Part shown: positions 17,655-24,620 of the stretch, piece after piece
How positions within the stretch are numbered: the stretch's first letter is position 1
Layout of the letters: each line of letters opens with the position of its first letter
Assembly (NCBI GenBank): GCA_947625285.1
Contig: CANQNS010000006.1
Span: 1 to 64,000, forward strand
Length of the DNA: 64,000 nt
Direction of reading: 5' to 3'
Source: an uncultured Oscillospiraceae bacterium
GTDB lineage: Bacteria > Bacillota > Clostridia > Oscillospirales > Oscillospiraceae
Translations under genes and position numbers: made by a program
The notes under the pieces: model-generated
The model's input: the letters and a program-made list of their open reading frames with translations, nothing else
The model's database searches: none
What the model was told of the DNA's origin: nothing

Positions 17655-18392
17655 TCACGCCTGGAAAAAACGCTCCCGATAGGCCCGGGGCGTGAGCCCC
17701 GTGCGGGCCTTGAAAGCCCGGATAAAGTGGCTCTGGGAGCTGAAAGCCAAAATGGCCCCGATGTCCGCGCAGGAGTAATCGGAGAACTTCAGCATATTGC
17801 AGGCCGCCTCCACGCGCCTGTCCATCACATAGTCCGATATGCTCCGGCCTGTCTCCTTCTTGAACAGGGTGGACAGATAGCTCTCCGACAAGCCAACGCG
17901 CTCCGCCAGGTCCGGCACGCCGATGCGCTGGTGCAGGTGCTCGTAGATATAGTCCACGCACCCGGCCACGGGCCGGGAATAGGGCGTGCGCCGGGGAACG
18001 GCCTGGACCTCTTTCAGATAGAACGCGAACATCTCCCGCCTGAGCTGGCACACCGCTTCCACCGTGTCCAGCCGGTCCATCTGCCGGATGAACAGGTCGC
18101 TGCTGTCGTAGGCCCGCTCCGGCTCCACCCCCGCCGCCATGGCGGCCCGGCAGGCCATGGTGGCGGAGGCCACGAACAGATACTTGCAGTTGCGCACCGG
18201 GTCGTTGGACACGTGGCCCGGCAGGTCGGAGGCGAAAATGCGCACCGCTTCCTCCACTGCTCCCGGATCGCCGGAGCGCAGCATCTCATACTGGCGCATG
18301 TCCTCGGCGTTGGTGTGGTGCCGCTCCCCGGTCTCCCGGCGGATGTATTCCATGTACCGCAGCTTTTTCTCGTCCACCGTCATGGTGTGCAT
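17655..18392 (-). CDS. AraC-family regulator, paralogue 1
   Basis: 245 residues. The C-terminal third (about 145-245) is a two-helix-turn-helix AraC DNA-binding domain (LAERVGLSESYLSTLFKKET, then SCADIGAILAFSSQSHFIRA). The N-terminal 140 residues are not a cupin; they form a helical domain with the pattern DPVRNCKYLFVASATMACR and a GVEP...SSDLFIRQMDRL stretch. The regulator at 56883-57659 aligns with it over its full length. It is divergent from a 47-codon gene across 123 bases, so that gene is the obvious candidate target or ligand source. Ligand unknown. Confidence 0.88.
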   Translation of the reverse strand: MHTMTVDEKKLRYMEYIRRETGERHHTNAEDMRQYEMLRSGDPGAVEEAVRIFASDLPGHVSNDPVRNCKYLFVASATMACRAAMAAGVEPERAYDSSDLFIRQMDRLDTVEAVCQLRREMFAFYLKEVQAVPRRTPYSRPVAGCVDYIYEHLHQRIGVPDLAERVGLSESYLSTLFKKETGRSISDYVMDRRVEAACNMLKFSDYSCADIGAILAFSSQSHFIRAFKARTGLTPRAYRERFFQA

Positions 18393-18418
18393 ACCGCCGC
18401 CCCCTTTTTGACAGTATC

Positions 18419-18447
18419 ATTATATCATAAAAAGAATGAAAATACAA
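18419..18447 (-). promoter_or_regulatory. promoter of AraC paralogue 1
   Basis: Read leftwards: TTGTAT, 17-base spacer, TATAAT, 27 bases before the start at 18392. The divergent small gene probably uses a weaker promoter around CATAAT at 18471-18476; a convincing -35 box was not found there. Confidence 0.6.
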
Positions 18448-18515
18448 GAATTGGCCGCTCCTTTCCAGCATAATAGCACCATCAGGAAACAATATGATCC
18501 GGGAGGGTTAAAGCC

Positions 18516-18659
18516 ATGAAGGATATGACAAAGCTGCAGAAGAAGGTACGCAAGTACGAGAAGCTGGAGATGGGCCGCAAGCAGTTCGCGCCGCTGGCCC
18601 GGCCCACCGCCTATGTGTTCGTGAACAGCGTGTCCGTGCCCCTGGTGGAGAGCCGCTGA
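18516..18659 (+). CDS. 47-residue basic small protein next to an AraC regulator
   Basis: ATG 18516 is preceded by GGGAGG and the 47-codon frame ends at TGA 18657. The first half is highly basic and helical (KLQKKVRKYEKLEMGRK); the second half is hydrophobic and uncharged (TAYVFVNSVSVPLV) and ends in ESR. It is too long and too charged for a secretion signal alone and has no lipobox. A dedicated terminator follows at 18699, so the transcript appears to encode only this protein. A similar-sized gene (basic N-half, TAY...V C-half) accompanies the paralogous AraC gene at 56.6 kb. Not recognised; function unknown. Confidence 0.7.
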   Translation: MKDMTKLQKKVRKYEKLEMGRKQFAPLARPTAYVFVNSVSVPLVESR

Positions 18660-18698
18660 AAGGTGCGGCGCGATGTTTGAGTCTTTCCCTTGATAGCG

Positions 18699-18737
18699 GT
18701 CTGCCGGTCCGTTGGGGGCCGGCAGACTGTCTTTTTT
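18699..18737 (+). terminator. terminator of the 47-codon gene
   Basis: GTCTGCCGG (18699-18707) pairs with CCGGCAGAC (18719-18727), followed by TGTCTTTTTT. Confidence 0.8.
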
Positions 18738-18778
18738 GAAAAAACAGGAAAAAACCACGGCGGCGGCGCGGATAACGC

Positions 18779-18807
18779 TTGCCCCGGGAGAAAAGATGCG
18801 GTACAAT
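18779..18807 (+). promoter_or_regulatory. promoter of the 73-codon gene and second aldo/keto reductase
   Basis: TTGCCC, 17-base spacer, TACAAT; the sequence continues into an overlapping TATAAT. It lies 33 bases before TTG 18841. Confidence 0.65.
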
Positions 18808-18840
18808 ATAATGGTACCAACGCATAAGGGGGCGGAGCCG

Positions 18841-19062
18841 TTGTTCGGGAGAAAAAGCAAGGCCGCCGGGCCGGCCTTCGACCCGGCCGGGAAGCGGCCG
18901 GTGGTCCGCTCCAGCATCTGTACGGGCGAGAGGGTGGCCGGCTGGCGTGACGCCGATACGGGCCGGTTCGCGGAGGTCATGCTGCTCCGCTCCGACGAGG
19001 ATCTGCGGCGGTTCCTGGCCGACTACGGCTTCCGGCAGGAGGACCTGCGCTACGAGTGGTGA
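18841..19062 (+). CDS. 73-residue conserved small protein
   Basis: Best start is TTG 18841: AGGGGG at 18827-18832 is eight bases upstream, and the promoter at 18779-18807 excludes most of the longer in-frame extension. The product begins MFGRKSK and contains AFDPAGKRPVVRSSICTGE then VAGWRDADTGRFAEVMLLRS, a pattern I recall in short uncharacterised proteins of Clostridia. One Cys, no membrane segment. It lies 37 bases ahead of the second ferredoxin aldo/keto reductase and is probably cotranscribed. Function unknown. Confidence 0.7.
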   Translation: MFGRKSKAAGPAFDPAGKRPVVRSSICTGERVAGWRDADTGRFAEVMLLRSDEDLRRFLADYGFRQEDLRYEW

Positions 19063-19099
19063 CCGCTTCGCGGAATGGACTGAAAGGAGGATCTGCAAA

Positions 19100-20233
19100 T
19101 TGATCGAGAACGGGAAGAAACTGGGCTTCGGGCTGATGCGTCTGCCCCTGCTGGACCCCAACGACCAGGCAAAGGTGGACGTGGAGCAGGTGAAGCGGAT
19201 GGTGGACCTTTTCTTGGAAAAGGGCTTTACATACTTCGACACCGCCTGGATGTACAACGGCTTCGCCAGCGAGCGCGTGGCAAAGGAAGCCCTGGTGGAC
19301 CGGTATCCCCGGGACAGCTTCACCCTGGCCGACAAGCTCCACGGCAGCTTTTTCGACAGCTTTGAGGACCGGGACAAGATCTTCAACGCCCAGTTGGAAA
19401 AGACCGGCGCGGGGTATTTCGACTACTACCTGCTCCACGGCATCGAGGCGGATATGTACCCCAAGTACGAGAAGTATGACTGCTTCGACTGGCTGCTGGA
19501 GAAGAAGGCCAGGGGCCTGGTGAAGCACGCGGGGTTCTCCTTCCACGATACCCCGGAGCTGCTGGACCAGATCCTGACGAAACACCCCCAGATGGAGTTT
19601 GTCCAGCTGCAGATCAACTATCTGGACTGGGAGAGCCGGTGGGTCCGCTCCCGGGCCTGCTACGAGATGGCCCGCGCTCACGGCAAGCCCGTCGTCGTCA
19701 TGGAGCCGGTGAAGGGCGGCACGCTGGCAAAGGTGCCCCCGGCGGCGGAGAAGCTGTTCAGGGACCACGCCCCGGACAAGAGCGTGCCAAGCTGGGGCAT
19801 CCGCTTCGCGGCCAGCCTGCCCGGCGTCATGATGGTGCTGTCCGGTATGTCCAGCCTGGAGCAGATGCGGGACAATTTGAGCTATATGGAGGACTTCCAG
19901 CCGCTGACGGAGGCGGAGAAGGGCCTGTGCTTCCAGGCGGCGGACATCATCAACGGCCAGATCGCCATCCCCTGCACGGGCTGCTCCTACTGCACGGAGG
20001 GCTGCCCCCGGCACATCGCCATCCCCCAGTACTTCTCCCTGTACAACGAGGATATGCGGGAACGGCTGGAGGAGAAAGGCTGGACGGTGAATTTTACCAA
20101 CTATGACATCCTGGCCGGCCAGTTCGGCAAGGCGTCGGACTGCATCGGCTGCGGCCAGTGCGAGGGGGTATGCCCCCAGCACCTGCCCATCATCGACGAT
20201 CTGAAAAAGGTGGCGGCCCACTACGAGGGCTGA
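19100..20233 (+). CDS. aldo/keto reductase with C-terminal 4Fe-4S ferredoxin domain, second copy
   Basis: 377 residues from TTG 19100 with AAGGAGG nine bases upstream; the frame is open further upstream, but that part overlaps the preceding gene. Aldo/keto reductase barrel with FDTAWMYN and YYLLHGI, followed by two ferredoxin clusters CTGCSYCTEGCP and CIGCGQCEGVCP. Same architecture as the gene at 14458-15588 but clearly diverged, so an old duplication or separate acquisition. Likely reduces a carbonyl compound; substrate unknown. Confidence 0.9.
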   Translation: MIENGKKLGFGLMRLPLLDPNDQAKVDVEQVKRMVDLFLEKGFTYFDTAWMYNGFASERVAKEALVDRYPRDSFTLADKLHGSFFDSFEDRDKIFNAQLEKTGAGYFDYYLLHGIEADMYPKYEKYDCFDWLLEKKARGLVKHAGFSFHDTPELLDQILTKHPQMEFVQLQINYLDWESRWVRSRACYEMARAHGKPVVVMEPVKGGTLAKVPPAAEKLFRDHAPDKSVPSWGIRFAASLPGVMMVLSGMSSLEQMRDNLSYMEDFQPLTEAEKGLCFQAADIINGQIAIPCTGCSYCTEGCPRHIAIPQYFSLYNEDMRERLEEKGWTVNFTNYDILAGQFGKASDCIGCGQCEGVCPQHLPIIDDLKKVAAHYEG

Positions 20234-20253
20234 CCGCGACGCATGAAAAAGCA

Positions 20254-20285
20254 GCGGGGGACCTGTCTTGGGACAGGTCCCCCGC
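20254..20285. terminator. bidirectional terminator between the second aldo/keto reductase and cstA
   Basis: Perfect 14-base stem GCGGGGGACCTGTC / GACAGGTCCCCCGC with a four-base loop. On the minus strand it ends in CTGCTTTTT, a good tail for cstA. Confidence 0.88.
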
Positions 20286-20306
20286 CATTATATTTGCTTT
20301 TCCGGC

Positions 20307-22019
20307 TCAGGCTTTGGCCTTGCTCTTGGCCTGCTTGGAGAAGGTGCGGACGCCCTCCACGATCAGGAACAGGGCCAGCACGACCATCGCCACGGCGATG
20401 ACCAGCTGGAACCAGTTGCCCCACTCGGTACCGGCGGCGCAGAGGGTGGCAAGGCTCTTGATCTTGATGACAAGGAAGGTCAGGGTGGCGGCCAGCATGA
20501 ACACCATGGGCACATAGAACATCTTGTTGTTCTTGCCCACTTCGCCCAGCCAGGCGGCCACGGCCATCAGGGCCAGACCGGCCAGCAGCTGGTTGGCGGC
20601 GCCGAACAGGCCCCAGATAGCGCTCAGGCTCATGCCGCCCAGGTAGCAGCCCACCACCACCATGAAGGTGGTGCCCACCAGGGGATGGGCCAGGAACTTC
20701 CGGACGGGGCTGGCGGCGTCACGCCAGGTGGCCTCGCCTTCCTTGAGGAACAGCTCGGAGAACATGAACCGGCTCAGACGGGTGCCGGTGTCCAGGCTTG
20801 TCAGGGCGAACACGGACACGGCCAGGGTCAGCAGGGTATAGACCACGTTGTACACGCCGCTGGCAGAGTCCAGGCTGAACATGGAGGCGATGCCGGTGGC
20901 GAAAGCCACGGCGGGGGAGCCGAACTCGCCGGCGGTGTAACGCTTGAAGACCATGCCCACGGCGATGACGGACACCACGCCCAGGGCGGATTCGATGAGC
21001 ATGGAGCCGTAGCCGATGGCCTTGGCGTCCTTCTCGCTGGCAAGCTGCTTGGAGGAGGTGCCGGTGGAGATCAGCGCGTGGAAGCCGGAGCAGGCGCCGC
21101 AGGCCACGGTGATGAACAGGGCCGGGAACATCCCGCCCAGGCTGGTGGTCCAGCCGGTGAAGGCGGGCAGCTCGAACTGGGCGGTCTTATCGCCGGTGAA
21201 GGCGGAGAAGAAGATGCCCACCACGGCCACGGCCATCATGCCGTACAGCAGGAAGCTGGAAAGATAGTCCCGGGGCTGGAGCATGATCCACACGGGGATC
21301 AGGGAGGCCACGGCGATGTACACGCCGATCAGCACGATCCAGGTGTTCCGGCTCAGAGCCAGGCCGCAGTTCAGGCCCACGACGACGGCTGCGACGATGC
21401 CTACGATGCCGATGATGGTGGCGGGGACGGTCTTCATGCCGACCCGGTTAGTCAGCAGCCCATAGATCACGGCCAGCACGATGAACAGTACGCTCACCAT
21501 GGCGGTGGTCTCGTTGCCGGTGACGGCGCCGGTGGTGAAGCCGGTGGCCTCGGAGGCGAAGGTGCCGGCCACCACGTTCACGAAGGAGGCGATCACCATG
21601 ATGAGCACCAGCAGGGCGAAGAGGATGAACAGCTTCTTGGCCCGCTCGCCCATGGAGTCTTTGATGATCTCGCCCACGGACTTACCGCCGTGGCGGACCG
21701 AGGCGAACAGGGAGCCGAAGTCCTGCAGGCCGCCGAAGAAGATGCCGCCGACGACGCACCACAGGAACACGGGCACCCAGCCGAAAACGGAGGCCTGGAT
21801 GGGGCCGTTGATGGGACCCGCGCCGGCGATGGACGAGAAGTGGTGGCCCATCAGGACCACGGGCTTGGCGGCCACGTAGTCCACTCCGTCCTCCATCTCG
21901 ACCGCGGGGGTCTTTCTGGTGGGGTCGATGCCCCACTGCTTTGCCAGCCATGAGCCGTAGGTCACATAGCCAACGACCAGCAAAACGATTGCCGCTAGGA
22001 TGATGAGAATTGCGATCAT
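20307..22019 (-). CDS. cstA: CstA-family transporter (pyruvate or peptide uptake)
   Basis: 570 residues with many membrane helices. The CstA signature region is present: YVAAKPVVLMGHHFSSIAG then AGPINGPIQASVFGW. Members import pyruvate (BtsT/CstA in E. coli) or peptides. It is the last gene of a leftward operon: ilvE, then an unknown gene ending 11 bases before this start, then cstA. Having no promoter of its own, it is likely controlled by the ilvE leader. Pyruvate would fit, as it is the precursor of valine and leucine. Substrate is inference. Confidence 0.92.
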   Translation of the reverse strand: MIAILIILAAIVLLVVGYVTYGSWLAKQWGIDPTRKTPAVEMEDGVDYVAAKPVVLMGHHFSSIAGAGPINGPIQASVFGWVPVFLWCVVGGIFFGGLQDFGSLFASVRHGGKSVGEIIKDSMGERAKKLFILFALLVLIMVIASFVNVVAGTFASEATGFTTGAVTGNETTAMVSVLFIVLAVIYGLLTNRVGMKTVPATIIGIVGIVAAVVVGLNCGLALSRNTWIVLIGVYIAVASLIPVWIMLQPRDYLSSFLLYGMMAVAVVGIFFSAFTGDKTAQFELPAFTGWTTSLGGMFPALFITVACGACSGFHALISTGTSSKQLASEKDAKAIGYGSMLIESALGVVSVIAVGMVFKRYTAGEFGSPAVAFATGIASMFSLDSASGVYNVVYTLLTLAVSVFALTSLDTGTRLSRFMFSELFLKEGEATWRDAASPVRKFLAHPLVGTTFMVVVGCYLGGMSLSAIWGLFGAANQLLAGLALMAVAAWLGEVGKNNKMFYVPMVFMLAATLTFLVIKIKSLATLCAAGTEWGNWFQLVIAVAMVVLALFLIVEGVRTFSKQAKSKAKA

Positions 22020-22029
22020 TTTGTCTCTC

Positions 22030-22578
22030 CTATCTTTGTTCTAGAATATTGCGAAAGAGCTTCTTCAGGTCCCGGCCCAGCCGGTTGAAAACCAGGTCCC
22101 CGGAAGAGGTCTCCAAAGCAATCGCACGGTAGTTGCTCCAGCCGTGGAGGGTGTGTTTGTAGCTTTTGGTATGTTTGGACTTTTTGATCTTCTGCTTAGC
22201 CTCCGGGGTGATGGTCCCGGCGGCCACGATCAGCGTCACGTCGGAGCTGCGGTGGTCCAGGTGGGGCCGGACCCGCGCCAGGCCCCGGTCCCAGGCGGTC
22301 TGCTCCAACTGGGCGGCGGCCGCCGCGTCCAGGGTGTCCGCCGTGGCGAAAAACACATACTCATGGGAGTCGGACTCAGCGATGCGTGCGCTTTTCACCA
22401 GCACGTACTGCTCGTCGTGGGAGTGGAACGCTGCCTCCGCCGCGAAGGGAGGCTCCACGCCCTCCCGGGCGACGTCGTAATAGCGGGTGTAGGAGCGCAG
22501 CAGCCGCTCCAGCGCCTCCTCGGGGCTCATGTCCGTGTCCGGGCCGGCGGGGACGGCGCGGCGGTGGATGGGCCCCAT
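22030..22578 (-). CDS. 182-residue hypothetical protein between ilvE and cstA
   Basis: ATG 22578 lies one base past the ilvE stop, so it is translated by coupling; an internal ATG at 22530 is an alternative start. The product is soluble and mixed alpha/beta with a basic patch (KQKIKKSKHTKSYKHTLHGW) and a C-terminal helix LGRDLKKLFRNILEQ. A His/Asp-rich stretch (AAFHSHDEQYVLV) is noticeable. I do not recognise a named domain. Its fixed place between an aminotransferase and a transporter suggests an accessory or sensing role for uptake, but that is only context. Confidence 0.75.
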   Translation of the reverse strand: MGPIHRRAVPAGPDTDMSPEEALERLLRSYTRYYDVAREGVEPPFAAEAAFHSHDEQYVLVKSARIAESDSHEYVFFATADTLDAAAAAQLEQTAWDRGLARVRPHLDHRSSDVTLIVAAGTITPEAKQKIKKSKHTKSYKHTLHGWSNYRAIALETSSGDLVFNRLGRDLKKLFRNILEQR

Positions 22579-22579
22579 G

Positions 22580-23647
22580 TCAGCAAACGGGCACGGTCCA
22601 GCCGTGGCTGTCCGGCAGGCGGCCCCACTGGATGCCGGTGATGGTCTCGTAGAGCCGGTGGGTCACGGGGCCGATCTGGAAGTCGTTGACGGTGTAGGTC
22701 CTGCCCTGGTAGAAGATCTGGCCCACCGGGGAGATCACCGCGGCGGTGCCGGTGCCCCAGGCCTCCTCCAAGGACCCGTCCTGGGCGGCGGCGATCAGCT
22801 CGTCCACGGAGATGTTCCGCTCCTGGACCTCATAGCCCCACTCGGTCAGAAGCTGCAGGGCGGTCTTGCGGGTGATGCCCGGCAGCACGGAGCCGCTTGC
22901 CAGGGAGGGGGTCACGATCTTGCCCGCCAGCTTGAACATCACGTTCATGGAGCCCACCTCCTCGATGTACTTCTGCTCCACGCCGTCCAGCCACAGCACC
23001 TGGGAAAAGCCCTGCTTCTCCGCGATCTCGCTGGCGTGGAGGCTGGCGGCGTAGTTGCCGCCGCACTTGGTGAAGCCGGTGCCGCCCCGGACCGCCCGGA
23101 CCTCCCGGCTCTCGATGGCGATGTGGACCGGGTCCAGCCCCTCCGGGTAGTAGCTGCCCACCGGGCAGGTGATGATGCAAAAGAGATAGGTGTGGGACGC
23201 GTGGACCCCCAGGTGGGCGTCCGTGGCGAACACGAACGGCCGGATGTACAGGCTGGTGTCCGGCGCGGAGGGGACCCAGTCCGCGTCCAGCTCCACCAGG
23301 GTCTTCAGCGCGTCCAGATACACGTCCGCGGGCACCTCCGGGATGCACAGCTTCTCGCAGGAGCGGGCCATGCGGGCGATGTTCTCCGTGGGGCGGAAAA
23401 GCTGCACGCGGCCCTCCGCCGTCCGATAGGCCTTCAGCCCCTCAAAGACGGCCTGGGCGTAGTGGAGCGTCATGCAGGAGGGCTCCAGCGGCAGGGGGCC
23501 GTAGGGGACGATGCGGGGATCGTGCCAGCCCTTGCCGGCCGTATAGTCCATGAGGAACATATGGTCCGAGAAGAAGGTCCCGAAGGGGATGTGGTCCTCG
23601 TCGGGCCGGGGACGGGGCGCGCTGGTCCGGGTAATGGTGATGTCCAT
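22580..23647 (-). CDS. ilvE: branched-chain amino acid aminotransferase
   Basis: 355 residues, class IV PLP-dependent aminotransferase of the long (BCAT/eukaryote-like) branch. It moves the amino group between glutamate and the keto acids of Ile, Leu and Val. K194 in GGTGFTKCGGNYAASL is the PLP lysine. Other family motifs are PLPLEPSCMTLHYAQAVFEG and YIRPFVFATD. GGAGAG precedes the ATG. The gene lies behind a promoter, an Ile/Val/Leu-rich leader peptide and a terminator hairpin, so expression should rise when branched-chain aminoacyl-tRNA is short. Confidence 0.95.
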   Translation of the reverse strand: MDITITRTSAPRPRPDEDHIPFGTFFSDHMFLMDYTAGKGWHDPRIVPYGPLPLEPSCMTLHYAQAVFEGLKAYRTAEGRVQLFRPTENIARMARSCEKLCIPEVPADVYLDALKTLVELDADWVPSAPDTSLYIRPFVFATDAHLGVHASHTYLFCIITCPVGSYYPEGLDPVHIAIESREVRAVRGGTGFTKCGGNYAASLHASEIAEKQGFSQVLWLDGVEQKYIEEVGSMNVMFKLAGKIVTPSLASGSVLPGITRKTALQLLTEWGYEVQERNISVDELIAAAQDGSLEEAWGTGTAAVISPVGQIFYQGRTYTVNDFQIGPVTHRLYETITGIQWGRLPDSHGWTVPVC

Positions 23648-23691
23648 GTCGATCTCTCCTTTTTGCCGTTTTGGCGGATAGAATACATAAC

Positions 23692-23727
23692 AAAAGCCGC
23701 ATGGCCTGAAAAGTCAGACCATACGGC
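23692..23727 (-). terminator. attenuator hairpin of the ilvE leader
   Basis: Read leftwards: GCCGTATGGTCTGA / TCAGGCCATGCGGC with CTTT loop, followed by TTTTGTT. It stands 44 bases before the ilvE start and 31 bases after the leader-peptide stop. A smaller hairpin CCGGG/CCCGG overlaps the end of the leader peptide frame. Competing pairings typical of attenuators are plausible but were not folded. Confidence 0.75.
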
Positions 23728-23758
23728 GGGAAGGGCTTTTTTCCGGTCGTCCGGGCTT

Positions 23759-23860
23759 TCACCCGGCGTTGACAGCATGACTTTTCGCGCTATTCTCATT
23801 CCGGCACAGTCGAATGATAATAACGGCGATGATCAGGCTGTCAATGACGAAAAGACGCAT
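23759..23860 (-). CDS. ilvE operon leader peptide, 33 codons
   Basis: ATG 23860 follows an ACGAGG site; the frame ends at TGA 23759. The peptide begins MRLFVID and then reads SLIIAVIIIRL, so about 11 of its first 18 residues are Leu, Ile or Val. This is the hallmark of a branched-chain amino acid attenuation leader: a ribosome stalled at these codons would alter folding of the RNA before the terminator at 23692-23727. It is not related in sequence to enterobacterial IlvL beyond composition. No T-box features were seen. Confidence 0.72.
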   Translation of the reverse strand: MRLFVIDSLIIAVIIIRLCRNENSAKSHAVNAG

Positions 23861-23889
23861 AAGGGACCTCGTTCATTTAGTGTATTGCT

Positions 23890-23918
23890 ATTTTAAACCA
23901 ACGAGTCCGTTCTGTCAA
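23890..23918 (-). promoter_or_regulatory. promoter of the ilvE operon
   Basis: Read leftwards: TTGACA, 17-base spacer, TAAAAT, about 30 bases before the leader-peptide ATG. Near-perfect consensus. Confidence 0.8.
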
Positions 23919-24006
23919 ACGCCAGGTTCCATAAAAATTCGCCGGGAAATTATTACGATTTTGTTAACTGCGACACATACGCGGCGGTCCGCCGGGAAAG
24001 AATCAT

Positions 24007-24035
24007 TTGCGTTTTGGCCCCGCGGCTCGTATAAT
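24007..24035 (+). promoter_or_regulatory. promoter of the membrane protein/AraC pair
   Basis: TTGCGT, 17-base spacer, TATAAT, 30 bases before ATG 24066. Confidence 0.7.
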
Positions 24036-24065
24036 CAAAGAAAAGCGTTCAAAGGAGATGGGCCC

Positions 24066-24617
24066 ATGGCGGACTACGACGGTTTTTCCTATGTGCAGAG
24101 CGTGCGCCGGAAGATACCCGGCTATGTGCGGGTGATACAGTGGCTTTTATACCTCAGTGTGTTCGTCTTTACCGTGGCGGGCGCGCTGTGGGGCTTTTTC
24201 TGGCTGATACCGGCTCTGGGGACCCTGTTCGGGTCCTGGTACTTCATGGGCGCGGCCCGGGTCACGTACCAGTACCGGCTGGAGGGGGCGAGGCTCACCG
24301 TGGACAGGATCAGCGGCCTGCGGTCCAGGCCCAGGACGGTGACCTTCGGGCAGTTCGACCTGACGGAGCTCATCGCCATGGCCCCGGAGGGGTCCGGGCA
24401 GCTTGCCCAGGCGGAGGCCGCCTCCACCGCCGGCCCGGCCCGGCGGATCACCTACGACGTGTCGGCCCACGACCCGGACAACATCTGCTCCGTCATGTAC
24501 CTGACCGGGGTGGGTCAGGAGGAGGGCCGGCCCGTGAAGGTGTTCTTCCAGCCGGACCCGGAGCTGCGGGAGTATATCCGCCGCATCGCCCCGGAGCGGG
24601 TGATGGGCTACCAGTGA
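24066..24617 (+). CDS. small membrane protein, possibly DUF6106-like
   Basis: 183 residues from ATG 24066, supported by AAAGGAG and the promoter at 24007-24035; a longer upstream extension is excluded by that promoter. Two hydrophobic segments cover about residues 22-62 (WLLYLSVFVFTVAGALWGFF and IPALGTLFGSWYFM), followed by a soluble domain of about 120 residues rich in beta-strand pattern. The layout recalls DUF6106 proteins of Oscillospiraceae, but I am not certain. The AraC gene starts four bases after its stop, so the two are cotranscribed and it might affect sugar sensing. Confidence 0.75.
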   Translation: MADYDGFSYVQSVRRKIPGYVRVIQWLLYLSVFVFTVAGALWGFFWLIPALGTLFGSWYFMGAARVTYQYRLEGARLTVDRISGLRSRPRTVTFGQFDLTELIAMAPEGSGQLAQAEAASTAGPARRITYDVSAHDPDNICSVMYLTGVGQEEGRPVKVFFQPDPELREYIRRIAPERVMGYQ

Positions 24618-24620
24618 CGG

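Noticed and set aside
18712-18840. Longer start for the 73-residue protein (116 codons)
   Set aside because: The extension runs through a terminator tail and a TTGCCC-17-TACAAT promoter, so it cannot be the normal translated region.
20268-21953. Long plus-strand open frame (561 codons) opposite cstA
   Set aside because: Product is His/Gly/Gln-rich repetitive junk typical of the antisense of a GC-rich membrane protein gene; no ribosome binding site, and cstA on the other strand is certain.
23648-23960. T-box or other riboswitch in the ilvE leader
   Set aside because: No T-box consensus (AGGGTGGNACCGCG-like) was found, whereas a leader peptide rich in Ile/Val/Leu and a terminator explain the leader.
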